From contig NZ_JADBEG010000001.1 in the NCBI RefSeq assembly GCF_014873755.1, forward strand, positions 9,865,001 through 9,929,000: a DNA stretch of 64,000 nucleotides. Direction: 5' to 3'. Under the pieces are notes generated by a model. It ran no database searches, was not told where the DNA came from, and was given only the letters and a program-made list of their open reading frames with translations. The translations under genes and the position numbers were made by a program. Shown here piece after piece: positions 1 to 12,937 of the stretch (position 1 is its first letter; every line of letters begins with the position of its first letter). The stretch comes from Amycolatopsis lexingtonensis. GTDB lineage: Bacteria > Actinomycetota > Actinomycetes > Mycobacteriales > Pseudonocardiaceae.

Positions 1-133
1 CTCGGGTGGCCGGGTGTTCACATGCACACTGTTGGGTCCTGAGGCAACACGCCTCAGGGCGTCACAGCCCTGGAACGCTGTTTGTTTCTGGTGTGGTGTT
101 TGAGAACTGTAGAGTGGATGCGAGCATCTTTGT
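1..133 (+). other. 16S-23S internal transcribed spacer (3' part)
   Basis: This is the tail of the 16S-23S spacer; the 16S gene lies upstream of the window. It carries the actinobacterial spacer word TGCACACTGTTGGGTCCTGA near position 25. Positions about 92-132 (GTGGTGTTTGAGAACTG then GTAGAGTGGATGCG) can pair with about 3252-3294 beyond the 23S gene, forming the long stem that RNase III normally cuts to release pre-23S RNA. No tRNA is seen in it. Confidence 0.85.
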
Positions 134-3250
<3,117 letters not shown>

Positions 3251-3324
3251 TACGAAGATGTTGCGCATCCACTCTACGGTTCTGAAACACCACGCCGGTG
3301 ACGGTGTGTGTTGTTTCAGAGATG
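3251..3324 (+). other. 23S-5S spacer with processing stem
   Basis: The short spacer contains GCGCATCCACTCTACGGTTCTG followed by AAACACCAC (about 3265-3295), the reverse complement, with few mismatches, of the sequence just before the 23S gene. It therefore closes the 23S processing stem. Confidence 0.8.
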
Positions 3325-3441
3325 TTTCGGTGGTTTTAGCGTCAGGGAAACGCCCGGTCCCATTCCGAACCCGGAAGCTAAGCTTGACAGCGCCGATGGT
3401 ACTGCAACCGAAGGGTTGTGGGAGAGTAGGACACCGCCGAA
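3325..3441 (+). rRNA. rrf: 5S ribosomal RNA
   Basis: About 117 nt, starting TTCGGTGGTTTTAGCG and ending GGACACCGCCGAAC, so that the two ends pair. The internal CCCATTCCGAACCCGGAAGC and GGGAGAGTAGG words are the standard 5S loop sequences. It is the last gene of the rRNA operon. Confidence 0.95.
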
Positions 3442-3453
3442 CTTAACATGAGG

Positions 3454-3495
3454 AAGGCCCCGGTAGAGAACCTCGGTTCTCCCGGGGCCTTTCGC
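3454..3495 (+). terminator. rRNA operon terminator
   Basis: A long GC-rich hairpin, AAGGCCCCGG...CCGGGGCCTT, with an inner GAGAACC/GGTTCTC stem, followed by TTTCGC. It sits 12 bases after the 5S gene. It also touches the 3' end of the convergent cobF gene, so it may serve both strands. Confidence 0.85.
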
Positions 3496-4262
3496 TATTT
3501 CCGGGCCGGCCGGCGCAGCAGGTACGTGTCCATGATCCAGCCGTGGCGTTCCCGGGCCTCGGCCCGGACCCGGCGGATCTCGTCCGCCAACGCGGCCGTC
3601 AGCGGACCCGAGAGCAGGATTTCGTCCGGCGTCCCCACATAAGCGCCCCAGAAGATCTGCAGGCCCTCGCCGGTGAAGCGGTCGAACGTCGTGTGGGCGT
3701 CCAAGAGCACGAAGACGTCGTCGACCCCGTCCGGCCAGCCCTCGGCCAGCCGGCGGCCGGTCGTGAGCTGGACCGCGCGGCCGATCTGGTTCATCGTCGT
3801 CCGGTGGCGGGCGACCAGCGCCGAGATGCTGCTGATCCCCGGCACGACCTCGTACTCGAACGCGACGTTCCCCCGCGCGAGCACCGCCTCGATCAAGGCG
3901 ATCGTGCTGTCGTACAGCGACGGGTCGCCCCACACCAGGAACGCCCCCGTGCCGGACGGGCCCAGCTCGGAGGCGATCATCCGCTCGTAGACCTCCGCGC
4001 GCGCCGCGTGCCAGTCGGCGACCGCGGCCCGGTAGTCCGCCGGCGTGCGGTCGCGGGGCGGATCCTCCGCCAGCACCACGCGGTAGCCCGGCCGCGTGAC
4101 GAACCGGTCGAGGATCTCCTGCCGCAGCCGCACCAGGTCCGCCTTCTCCGAGCCCTTGTCGAGCACGAAGAAGACGTCGACGCGGTTGAGGCGGTCGATC
4201 GCCTGCACCGTGAGGTGCTCCGGGTCGCCGGCCCCGATCCCGATGGCGTAGAGCTTGCGCAT
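3495..4262 (-). CDS. cobF: Precorrin-6A synthase (deacetylating), CobF
   Basis: 255 aa tetrapyrrole methylase. The family transfers a methyl group from SAM to C1 of precorrin-5 with loss of acetate, in the aerobic corrin branch of cobalamin synthesis (cytoplasm). Visible marks are the N-terminal [17 protein letters not shown] motif and [13 protein letters not shown] near residue 110, followed by the [11 protein letters not shown] substrate loop; these fit CobF rather than other Cob methylases. The length is normal for the family. It starts with ATG at 4262 and is divergent from copZ. No other cobalamin gene lies in the window, so the gene is a singleton here. Confidence 0.92.
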   Translation of the reverse strand: MRKLYAIGIGAGDPEHLTVQAIDRLNRVDVFFVLDKGSEKADLVRLRQEILDRFVTRPGYRVVLAEDPPRDRTPADYRAAVADWHAARAEVYERMIASELGPSGTGAFLVWGDPSLYDSTIALIEAVLARGNVAFEYEVVPGISSISALVARHRTTMNQIGRAVQLTTGRRLAEGWPDGVDDVFVLLDAHTTFDRFTGEGLQIFWGAYVGTPDEILLSGPLTAALADEIRRVRAEARERHGWIMDTYLLRRPARK

Positions 4263-4296
4263 GCGTCGAGTCTGTCGGGGGTCGGTGGAGAACCCC

Positions 4297-4311
4297 TACC
4301 CCCGATGGGTA
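4297..4311 (+). promoter_or_regulatory. Candidate CsoR operator upstream of copZ
   Basis: TACCC-CCGAT-GGGTA is an inverted repeat 30 bp before copZ. GTA/TACCCC-type palindromes are the known targets of CsoR copper repressors, and a csoR gene sits at the end of this operon. A related copy lies before csoR (6659-6672). Confidence 0.6.
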
Positions 4312-4340
4312 TAAAGGAAGGAGAGCGAAAGGACCTTCCG

Positions 4341-4546
4341 ATGACCGAAGCGACCTACACCGTCGAGGGCATGACCTGCGGACACTGCGCCACCTCGGTC
4401 CGCGAAGAGGTCTCCGAACTCGCCGGCGTCCGGCAGGTCGACGTCGACGTCGAGAGCGGGCGCGTGGTCGTGACGAGCGACACCCCGCTGACCGCCGAAG
4501 CCGTTTCCGCCGCCGTGACCGAGGCCGGTTACCGCCTGGTCGCGTG

Positions 4547-4547
<1 letters not shown>
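4341..4547 (+). CDS. copZ: Copper chaperone CopZ (heavy-metal-associated domain)
   Basis: 68 aa single HMA domain. It has the metal-binding motif GMTCGHC (Cys near residues 13 and 16), then the beta-alpha-beta-beta-alpha-beta pattern ending EAGYRLVA. The family carries Cu(I) in the cytoplasm and hands it to a P1B ATPase. The stop codon overlaps the start of copA, which indicates translational coupling. ATG 4341 follows AAAGGACC. Confidence 0.92.
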
Positions 4548-6658
<2,111 letters not shown>

Positions 6659-6672
6659 ACCCCCGGAGGGTA
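6659..6672 (+). promoter_or_regulatory. Second candidate CsoR operator
   Basis: ACCC-CCGGAG-GGTA directly follows the copA stop and precedes csoR. It resembles the palindrome before copZ. If real it would let CsoR control its own expression separately. Confidence 0.45.
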
Positions 6673-6711
6673 TAGTCGGTGGTCAGGGACGTGGACGAGG
6701 GGACAGGTGGG

Positions 6712-6993
6712 ATGACGGGTTACGGCACTGACCGCGAGGCCTATCTCAAGCGCTTGCGCCGGATCGAGGGGCAGATCCGCGGGCTGCAGCGCATGGTCGA
6801 GCAGGACAAGTACTGCATCGACATCCTGACCCAGGTGTCGGCGGCGACGAAGGCACTGCAGTCGTTCTCGCTGGAGCTGCTCGACGAGCACCTGGCGACG
6901 TGCGTCGTCCAGGCGGCGGCGTCGGGCGGCGAGGAAGCGGACCTGAAGGTGCGCGAGGCGTCGGACGCGATCGCGCGGCTGGTCCGCTCTTAA
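6712..6993 (+). CDS. csoR: Copper-sensing repressor CsoR
   Basis: 93 aa all-alpha DUF156-family repressor. The Cu(I) ligands of the family are present in the order Cys (DKYCIDIL), His (DEHLATC) and Cys (HLATC), and the RRIEGQIRGLQRMV helix is typical. The apo-protein blocks the operator and Cu(I) releases it. ATG 6712 was chosen because of GAGGGGACAGGTGGG just before it and because the family starts close to this helix. It is 53 bp after copA, and its stop overlaps the 3' end of the convergent CPBP gene. Confidence 0.93.
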   Translation: MTGYGTDREAYLKRLRRIEGQIRGLQRMVEQDKYCIDILTQVSAATKALQSFSLELLDEHLATCVVQAAASGGEEADLKVREASDAIARLVRS

Positions 6994-7790
6994 CGTACGA
7001 GTACGGCCAGGGTGAGGCCGCCGGCGTTGGTCGTGAAATGCACGATCACGGAGGCGAGCACGCCCCGGCCGGCGTGCCGCCACCAGTGCAGGAAGACCCC
7101 GGCGACCCCCGCCGCGGCCATGGCGAGGACCTGCAGCACCACCACGGGCGTCGACCCGAACACGGCGTGGACCGCGGCGTTGCGGCCGATGGCGAGCGCG
7201 GGGAGCGCGTGCCAGAGCCCGAAGAGCGCGGCCGAGCAGAGGATGGGCGGCCAGCGCCAGCGGTCGTCGGTTGCGCCGAAGAGGCCGGGAAGGACGCCGC
7301 GGAAGGCGACCTCTTCGATGAGAACGGTCCCGAACAGGATGCGGCCGCAGGTCAGCCAGAGCAGCTGGCCGAGGTCGGGGTCACCCACGCGGCCGTCTTG
7401 GTAGACGGTGCGGAGCGACGGCACGGCGAGCGCGATCCCGAAGACGACGGCGATGAGCGCGGCGCCCGCGAGGCCGATCAGGGCGGGGCGGCGGAGGGTG
7501 CTCAGGCCCAGGTCGGTCCAGGTGCAGCCGGCGGCCCGGCCGAGGCCGATGAGGATGAGGGCGGCGGCGAGGCCGCAGAGGGGGTAGGCCCAGCCGGGCA
7601 GGACGCGGTTGGCGAGCGTGGTGGCCGCGGCGAGGGTGAGGACGGCGGCGACCAGGGCGAACACGCGGCGGGGTGGGAAGGGGACGGCGTCGGTGTCGGT
7701 CAAGGGAGGACGCCTGGGGGTTCTGGTCGGGCGTTCGGTGGTGCGGCGGCGGGCTCGGTAAGGCGACGGCCGCGGGGGTGGGCTGGCCAT
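6990..7790 (-). CDS. CPBP family intramembrane metalloprotease
   Basis: Up to 266 aa, with about seven hydrophobic segments after a basic, proline-rich N-terminus. CPBP (Abi/CAAX protease-like) motifs are present: EEVAFRG near residue 160, then FGLWHALPA, and a final HFTTNAGG. These provide the Glu, Arg and His residues of the active site. The substrate is unknown; actinobacterial members are often orphan. The true start is uncertain: the first ATG gives about 40 extra disordered residues and no clear ribosome binding site is seen, so a start nearer 7703 is possible. Confidence 0.82.
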   Translation of the reverse strand: MASPPPRPSPYRARRRTTERPTRTPRRPPLTDTDAVPFPPRRVFALVAAVLTLAAATTLANRVLPGWAYPLCGLAAALILIGLGRAAGCTWTDLGLSTLRRPALIGLAGAALIAVVFGIALAVPSLRTVYQDGRVGDPDLGQLLWLTCGRILFGTVLIEEVAFRGVLPGLFGATDDRWRWPPILCSAALFGLWHALPALAIGRNAAVHAVFGSTPVVVLQVLAMAAAGVAGVFLHWWRHAGRGVLASVIVHFTTNAGGLTLAVLVR

Positions 7791-7800
7791 GTCGGGCGAG

Positions 7801-7853
7801 GTCGCGAATGGGTCATTGGCGGCGCTGGTGGTCCCGAATGGGTCATTGGGGAC
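7801..7853. repeat. 53-bp double-palindrome element, diverged copy
   Basis: Has the 53-bp layout GTC-GCGAATGGGTCATTGGC ... CCGAATGGGTCATTGGG-GAC, with two ATGGGTCAT cores instead of ATGAGTCAT. It lies in the 218-bp gap between the CPBP gene start and the end of the DivIVA-like gene, 76 bp before a better preserved copy. Confidence 0.75.
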
Positions 7854-7928
7854 ACCGCCGCCGGTGGCTTGCCGCGGACTTCGCAGGTCGGCTGGGGCGG
7901 CGATACCCGCGCTGACCAGGGCGGCGAG

Positions 7929-7981
7929 GTCGCGAATGAGTCATTCGCGACGTTGGTGGTCCCGAATGAGTCATTCGCGAC
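7929..7981. repeat. 53-bp double-palindrome element (GCGAATGAGTCATTCGC type)
   Basis: GTCGCGAATGAGTCATTCGC, a 13-bp spacer, then CCGAATGAGTCATTCGCGAC. It has the same total length and spacing as the TTGAATGASTCATTCAA elements elsewhere, but the outer arm bases are CG instead of TT/AA. It is a second subfamily. Confidence 0.8.
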
Positions 7982-8008
7982 CCCCACCAGCCACTGCGAG
8001 GGCCAACG

Positions 8009-8851
8009 TCAGCTGACCGGGTCGGCGAGGTTGTCCGCCGGCGACCTGCGTTGGACCGGCACTCTCTTCGACATCGGCATCGGCAACGTCGCTTCCGGGT
8101 CGAACGGGGCCGGCCGGTCGTCCAGGGCAACCGCTGCCTCCGTCAGGAGGGCTCGGCAGCCCGTCAGGCTCGCGTGGAGCTTGTCGCGGACCTCGTTCAG
8201 CGCCGTGACCTCGCGTTCGGCCGCGCCGACCAGTGCTTCTCCGCGCTGGGTCGCCTCGGCTACCAGCTGGTCCGCCTTCGCGCGGGCCGCCGCTTCCTGC
8301 TCCGCCAGCTCGCGCATCGCCTCCGCGCGGCGGACCGTCATCGCGCGCCGGTGATCTTCCTCCAGCTCGGCTCGGCGGTGGGCCGCCGCTTCGTCGAGTT
8401 CGCGGCGGCGCTGCTCGGCCGCGCGCGTCAGTTCTTCGTGCTCGGCGCGCTGGCGGTCGCGTTCGGCTTTCGCCTCGGCCACGAGACGGCGTTCCTCCGC
8501 CGTCAGCCGGACGGCCTCTTCCTCCGCCTCGCGGCGGATGCGCGCCGCGGTTTCCGTTGCGCGCGTGGTGATTTCGGTCGCCTCTTCGCGGGTCAGCTCG
8601 ATCATCCGGCGGGAGCGCTCCTGCAGGGCGTCCGGGGCGATCGGGGTGCGGCTGATCCGGTCGATCTTCACGCGGAGCTCACCGTTCTGCTCCGCGAGCT
8701 CGGCCACGCGCCTTCGCGCCGCGTCGCGTTCGGCGGTGAGTCTGCGGATCTCGGCCTCGGCCCAGTCGGCGTATTCCTTGACCTGAGCGCGATTGAAGCC
8801 GCGCCACGCCAGGTCGAATCGGGCCACGTCCTCGCCACCGCCGGGGGCCAT
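8009..8851 (-). CDS. DivIVA-domain coiled-coil protein
   Basis: 280 aa. The N-terminal stretch FDLAWRGFNRAQVKEYADWAEAEI matches the DivIVA/GpsB N-terminal module that targets curved membrane and polar growth sites. From about residue 40 to 230 it is one long Glu/Arg/Ala-rich heptad coiled coil, and the C-terminus is a short disordered tail. It is not Wag31 itself (no conserved LTPADV start), so it is probably an accessory polar or septal scaffold, which is an inference. ATG 8851 has a good GGAGGTGAGGC ribosome binding site. Confidence 0.75.
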   Translation of the reverse strand: MAPGGGEDVARFDLAWRGFNRAQVKEYADWAEAEIRRLTAERDAARRRVAELAEQNGELRVKIDRISRTPIAPDALQERSRRMIELTREEATEITTRATETAARIRREAEEEAVRLTAEERRLVAEAKAERDRQRAEHEELTRAAEQRRRELDEAAAHRRAELEEDHRRAMTVRRAEAMRELAEQEAAARAKADQLVAEATQRGEALVGAAEREVTALNEVRDKLHASLTGCRALLTEAAVALDDRPAPFDPEATLPMPMSKRVPVQRRSPADNLADPVS

Positions 8852-8971
8852 GCCTCACCTCCGAATTGGATGGTTTTTCCTCGGCCGCACCTTTTCCTTG
8901 CGGTACCGGGGAATCCGGTGTGCACCCCAGTGTGCCGCAAACCCGCCGCCGCGCGCTGCCCGGGCGGGTGA

Positions 8972-9697
8972 TCATTCGTCGAGCGGTTCCCCGTTGCCGG
9001 TGGACGTGCTCCGGACGCCGGGCAGTTCGGCGAGTTCGGCGGCGAGGTCGTAGAGATCGCCGCGGCCGTCGAGGCGCAGGGTGACGACCGCGATCCGTTG
9101 TCCCTCTTCGGAAAGCGACTCGTGGTCGACGTCGACGTGGTGCACCGACCAGCCCCGTCCGGTGCACGCGGCCAGCGCGGCGCGCAGCACGCCGTGGCCG
9201 TCGAGGTAGCTCAGCTGCAGGACCGGGGGCTGCCGGCGGTGGCGCGCGACGAACCGCTGCAGCGGCGGGAAGCCGCGGGTCACCACGAAGTGCGCGATGG
9301 TCGTGCCGACCGCGAGCACCGGGAGCCCGGCGCCGCACGCCGTGCCGACCGCGGCGGTGACCCAGATCGTCGCCGCCGTGGTCAGGCCGCGGACCGCGTC
9401 GCGGCGGACGAAGATCAGGCCGCCGCCGATGAAGCCGATGCCGGACACGATCTGCGCCGCGATCCGCGACGGGTCCAGCGAGACGTGGTCCAGGCCGAGC
9501 AGGTCGGCGAACCCGTACTTCGACACCAGCATGAACACCGCCGACCCGACGCCGACCAGGCTGTGCGTCCGCAGCCCGGCGGCCTTCATTCCGGCCTCGC
9601 GTTCGAGCCCGATGGCGACGCTCAGCACGAGCGCGAGCAGCACCGGCGGCAGCAGCTCCCACTGAGCCGACGTGGACCACAGTGTGGGCAAGGTCAC
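8972..9697 (-). CDS. MgtC/SapB family membrane protein
   Basis: 241 aa. The N-terminal 140 residues carry the MgtC signature: LSVAIGLEREAGMKAAGLRTHSLVGVGSA, then IVSGIGFIGGGLIF and GLTTAATIWVTAAVG, over about four to five membrane helices. The C-terminal part (about 150-241) is an ACT-like cytosolic domain. Family members act in Mg2+ or acid stress adaptation by modulating P-type ATPases or F-ATPase; transport is not established. The start is GTG 9697 after GAGGAGGTC. No magnesium riboswitch is seen in the short upstream region. Confidence 0.88.
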   Translation of the reverse strand: MTLPTLWSTSAQWELLPPVLLALVLSVAIGLEREAGMKAAGLRTHSLVGVGSAVFMLVSKYGFADLLGLDHVSLDPSRIAAQIVSGIGFIGGGLIFVRRDAVRGLTTAATIWVTAAVGTACGAGLPVLAVGTTIAHFVVTRGFPPLQRFVARHRRQPPVLQLSYLDGHGVLRAALAACTGRGWSVHHVDVDHESLSEEGQRIAVVTLRLDGRGDLYDLAAELAELPGVRSTSTGNGEPLDE

Positions 9698-9800
9698 GAC
9701 CTCCTCTCGCGTCGGCCGACGGCACGCGAGGAGAACCGCGACGCCGTCACCAGGGGATACTGGGCCGACAGCCCCGATCGTGCCAGGGTGAGGTGAGCTC

Positions 9801-10472
9801 GTGACAGCGACCCGGCCGGTCCCGGCGCCGGACTTCGTGGGTTACCCGGAAGTGCGGCGCCACGTCCGCGCGCTGCTCGGCGGGCGGCCCGGCACGCACC
9901 GGCGCCCGGTCCCGGCGTGTCCGAAGTGGACCGTCACGGACCTGCTCGCCCACGTCCTCGAGAAGGCCGAGGGCGTCCTCGAGCGCCACGGCGGCACGCT
10001 GCCGCCGGCGGGACCGCGCGAGGTCCCCGAGCTGCTCGACCGCTGGGACGAGCTCGGCGACGAACTCGACCGGCGCCTCGCCGACGCGGGCGGGCGCAGC
10101 GGCGACGTGCTGGTGATGGACGCCTACACCCACGAGCTGGACCTGCGCGCGGCCCTCGGCGTGCCGCCGCCGGTGGAGCACCTGGCCTGGGCGCCGAGCT
10201 TCGACGTGCTGGTCCGCGGTTTTTCGGGCTCGGTCGCCGGCCGCGGGCTGCCGCCGGTCCGGATCCGCACGACCGGCGGCTCGACGTGGACGGCGGGCCA
10301 GGGACGGCCGGAGGTGTCGGTGACCGCCCCCGCCCACGAGCTGTACCGGGCGCTGGCCGGACGCCGGTCGCTGAGCCAGCTGGCCGCGCTCGACTGGAGC
10401 GCGGCGCCGGGGCGGTGGCTGCCCGCGTTCACGTGGGGGCCGTTCACGCCCCCGCCCCGGCCCGGGGTTTGA
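9801..10472 (+). CDS. Maleylpyruvate isomerase-family (DinB-like) protein
   Basis: 223 aa. The N-terminal four-helix MDMPI_N fold is recognisable from CPKWTVTDLLAHVLEKAEGV and the later DAYTHELDLRAALG, which supply family metal-site His residues. The C-terminal half resembles the SCP2-like MDMPI_C domain. Such actinobacterial proteins are thought to be mycothiol-dependent enzymes, but the substrate is unknown. GTG 9801 follows GAGGTGAGCTC. Two related but different proteins are at 26792-27457 and 42518-43312. Confidence 0.75.
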   Translation: MTATRPVPAPDFVGYPEVRRHVRALLGGRPGTHRRPVPACPKWTVTDLLAHVLEKAEGVLERHGGTLPPAGPREVPELLDRWDELGDELDRRLADAGGRSGDVLVMDAYTHELDLRAALGVPPPVEHLAWAPSFDVLVRGFSGSVAGRGLPPVRIRTTGGSTWTAGQGRPEVSVTAPAHELYRALAGRRSLSQLAALDWSAAPGRWLPAFTWGPFTPPPRPGV

Positions 10473-10484
10473 GCGGTCCCCAAC

Positions 10485-10537
10485 GTCTTGAATGAGTCAT
10501 TCAGGACCTCCGAAGACCTGAATGACTCATTCAAGAC
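10485..10537. repeat. 53-bp double-palindrome element, copy A
   Basis: GTCTTGAATGAGTCATTCA, 15-bp spacer GGACCTCCGAAGACC, TGAATGACTCATTCAAGAC. It lies between two convergent genes (stops at 10472 and 10554), where it could fold as a bidirectional hairpin. Confidence 0.95.
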
Positions 10538-10553
10538 ACTGCCAGCGCGGCCG

Positions 10554-11882
10554 TCAGCCGCCCGGCGGGGTCACCGTCAGCAGTGCCGCCAGCGCCAGGA
10601 CCACCACGCTGAGCAGGACCTCCACCGCCACCGCGCCGCGCAGGCGGCGCAGGTTCGCCGTGACCGTCTTCGTCGTGCCCTCGGCCGGCTCGGTCATGCT
10701 CCGCCGGACCGCCGCGCGCGACCGGCTCGCCACCGCGAGCAGCGCCGCCAGGCCGGCGATCTTCAGCAGCACCAGCAGGCCGAACCCGGTCGTCCACAGC
10801 GCGGACAGCGTCGGCATGATCCGCAGCGCCAGAATCGCGCCGCTGATCGCCACCGCGGTCACCGCGCCCGCCGCGATGCGGGAAAACCGCGTCGCCACCG
10901 GGACCAGGTCCTCGTCCGGGGCCGGGCGGGACAAGCACAGCGCCAGCTGGACCAGGCCGCCCGCCCAGACCGCGATCGCGCCGAAGTGGACGAGGTCCGC
11001 CGTCACCGAGACGAACATGACCGGGTCCGTCACCGGGTGGCCGGTGGCCGAGAACGTCAGCAGGACGACGAAGCCGGTCACCATCGTCAGGTTCTCGTAG
11101 CGGGCGCGCAGCTTGTCCGGCTGGTCCGGCCGCAGCAACCGGGGCAGCAGCACGACCAGCACGGCCACCGCGGCCAGCCGGAGCAGCAGCAGCTTCCCGT
11201 AGGCGACGCGCAGCGTGTCGGCCAGCAGCCCGAAGTCGGACACCGCGCCGATACCGCGCCCGGCCGCGTACGGGCCCTGCAGCACGAACGTCGCCACGGT
11301 GGTCGCCGCGACCAGGCCCGCGCCGGCGTTGAGCAGACGACGGGCGCGGCGGTCGGTGCGGCCCGCCGGGCGGCACAGGACCAGGAACGCCGCGCCGCCG
11401 AGGAGGACGACGCCGAGGTAGGCCAGCCAGCGCACCGACGTCGAGGCTGCGTCGACGACGCCGTCGGTGCCGGTGGCCGCGGACACCGCGCCCGCCGACG
11501 TCACCAGCGGGCCGGTGCCGACCACGAACGCGAACGTGCCGCGGACCGGGTGGGAGTCGGCCGAGACGAACGCGTATTCGACCAGGTAGCTGCCGTCGGG
11601 GAGACCGGGCTGGAGCTTCACCGCGAGCTGCTCGGCGTCCTCGCCGGGCTGGAAGACCGGACCGGAGTCCACCTGCTTGCCCGTGAGGTCGACGACCTTG
11701 ATGGACCCGGGCTGGATCCCGACGTTCTCCGACAGCGTGACCGACACCAGGGACGGCGCCGCGCTCAGGCGGGCGCCGTCCCCGGGGGCCGACGAGACGA
11801 CTTCGACGTGCGCCGAAGCGGGAGTGGCGCTGAGCAGCAGCCAGCCGGCGAGGAAGGCCAGCAGGGCCAGCGCGCGTTTCAC
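10554..11882 (-). CDS. CopC-CopD fusion copper protein
   Basis: 442 aa. A signal peptide (LALLAFLAGWLLLSATPASA) is followed at the mature N-terminus by HVEVVSSAPGDGARL, the CopC domain with its His ligands (first His after cleavage; SADSHPVRG near residue 110). From about residue 140 the protein is a CopD-type membrane domain with eight hydrophobic segments, including conserved His in VTADLVHFGAIAVWAGGL and TGHPV. The family handles periplasmic copper uptake or tolerance. GTG 11882 overlaps the stop of the upstream gene by four bases, so the two are translationally coupled. Confidence 0.9.
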   Translation of the reverse strand: MKRALALLAFLAGWLLLSATPASAHVEVVSSAPGDGARLSAAPSLVSVTLSENVGIQPGSIKVVDLTGKQVDSGPVFQPGEDAEQLAVKLQPGLPDGSYLVEYAFVSADSHPVRGTFAFVVGTGPLVTSAGAVSAATGTDGVVDAASTSVRWLAYLGVVLLGGAAFLVLCRPAGRTDRRARRLLNAGAGLVAATTVATFVLQGPYAAGRGIGAVSDFGLLADTLRVAYGKLLLLRLAAVAVLVVLLPRLLRPDQPDKLRARYENLTMVTGFVVLLTFSATGHPVTDPVMFVSVTADLVHFGAIAVWAGGLVQLALCLSRPAPDEDLVPVATRFSRIAAGAVTAVAISGAILALRIMPTLSALWTTGFGLLVLLKIAGLAALLAVASRSRAAVRRSMTEPAEGTTKTVTANLRRLRGAVAVEVLLSVVVLALAALLTVTPPGG

Positions 11883-12454
11883 GACGCGGCGAGCTCGGGC
11901 TGCTTCGGTGCGCCGCAGTAGCAGCCGGTGATCTCGCGCTCGGCGGCCGAGGCACGCCGGTGCAGGATCACCGCGACGATCATCGGGATGGTGACGATCG
12001 TGTTGTAGAACAAGTGCAGCTCCACGCGCGGCACCAGCAGCTGGATGATGCTGGTTGGCACCTTCTGCCCGGCCAGCCGCCAGCCGCTCTGCGCCTGGAT
12101 GAACAGCAGCAGGTGCTCGATGTGGTGCCAGAACTGGATGCCCAGCGCGAGGTTCCACCACTGCCGCGACCGGCCGGCGAACCCGTGCCGCAGGACCCAC
12201 AGGAAGACCAGCATCACCAGCGCGTACCCGTAGTGCAGCCACTCCTGCGAGATCAGCCACGGGAACGGCATGCCGAGCACGCCGCGGGCCTTGGAGGTCG
12301 GCCAGCCGAACCCGTAGATCTGCACGGCCTGGACGATGTGCTCGGCCCAGTGGGCGATCACGACCAGCATGAACACCGCGAGCGCGCGGTTGTGGTAGCG
12401 GCTGTTGAGGCCGCCGAGAAACCCGGTGGGCCGGGCGATTTCGGACGTCGACAT
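11879..12454 (-). CDS. His-rich polytopic membrane protein coupled to CopCD
   Basis: 191 aa, with about five membrane segments. It has striking histidine clusters inside or beside helices: VIAHWAEHIVQ near residue 38, QEWLHYGYA near 70, FWHHIEHLLLF near 110 and RVELHLFYN near 145. The C-terminus has CYCGAPKQPE. I do not recognise a named family. The His ladder and the GTGA overlap with the CopC-CopD gene suggest a metal- or haem-binding membrane partner in copper handling, which is an inference. Confidence 0.7.
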   Translation of the reverse strand: MSTSEIARPTGFLGGLNSRYHNRALAVFMLVVIAHWAEHIVQAVQIYGFGWPTSKARGVLGMPFPWLISQEWLHYGYALVMLVFLWVLRHGFAGRSRQWWNLALGIQFWHHIEHLLLFIQAQSGWRLAGQKVPTSIIQLLVPRVELHLFYNTIVTIPMIVAVILHRRASAAEREITGCYCGAPKQPELAAS

Positions 12455-12614
12455 GCGAACCCCAGGTCTCCCGAAGTCGAAGGTGTGCGTCGACGATAGC
12501 CGTCGGCGGCCCGTGATCCGTTACTCCGGATTGCGCATTCCACCAGGGAAACCGCGGCACTCGGCCGAATGCGCGCCGCGCGACGGGCCCGGTCGGGTGA
12601 TCGGCTCGAGATGA

Positions 12615-12663
12615 GCTGAAGGGGACTTCGCTGTCGTGTGGTGCGAGGAAAGTCCCCTTCAGC
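12615..12663. repeat. Hairpin element (GCTGAAGGGGACTT type)
   Basis: Arms GCTGAAGGGGACTT and AAGTCCCCTTCAGC surround a GC-rich loop. A close relative lies at 53549-53593. It sits upstream of the His-rich membrane protein gene, so it is not simply that gene's terminator. Confidence 0.7.
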
Positions 12664-12683
12664 ACGCCGTCGCGGGGATGTCG

Positions 12684-12903
12684 TGAACGGGTCGTTCATG
12701 TCGTCTGGCGTCAGGGCGCCGGCGAAGTCGCGCGGCCAAGTCACTCCGCCGCCGGTGACCCGCTCGCTCCACGTCTTGAATGACTCATTCAGGTCTTCGG
12801 AGGTCCTGAATGAGTCATTCAAGACGCCGGCGCAACGCTGCGGACCGGCACCGACCCGACATTGCCGGGACCCCGTCGTCTGGCGAGGTGAACGACCCGT
12901 TCA
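12684..12903. repeat. Composite repeat cassette, copy 1 (contains 53-bp copy B)
   Basis: About 220 bp bounded by the 15-bp palindromes TGAACGGGTCGTTCA (12684) and TGAACGACCCGTTCA (12889), with the 53-bp double palindrome at 12773-12825 in the middle. The inner flanks (GGCGAAGTCGCGCGGCCAAG near 12721; GCAACGCTGCGGACC near 12831) recur almost unchanged at 25777 and 25889. It has no coding capacity; the in-frame NDSFRSSEVLNESFKT peptide is a by-product of the palindrome. Confidence 0.85.
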
Positions 12904-12937
12904 CGACGTGCGGACGGCCCCGCGGCGCGCGATCCGG

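Noticed and set aside
1..133. tRNA in the 16S-23S spacer
   Set aside because: No cloverleaf or TTCGA/T-loop pattern is present in the visible part.
12758..12825. Recurrent short peptide MNDSFRSSEVLNESFKT and variants on both strands at many places
   Set aside because: It is the translation of the 53-bp palindromic element, which reads alike on both strands; no ribosome binding site or continuing domain is present.
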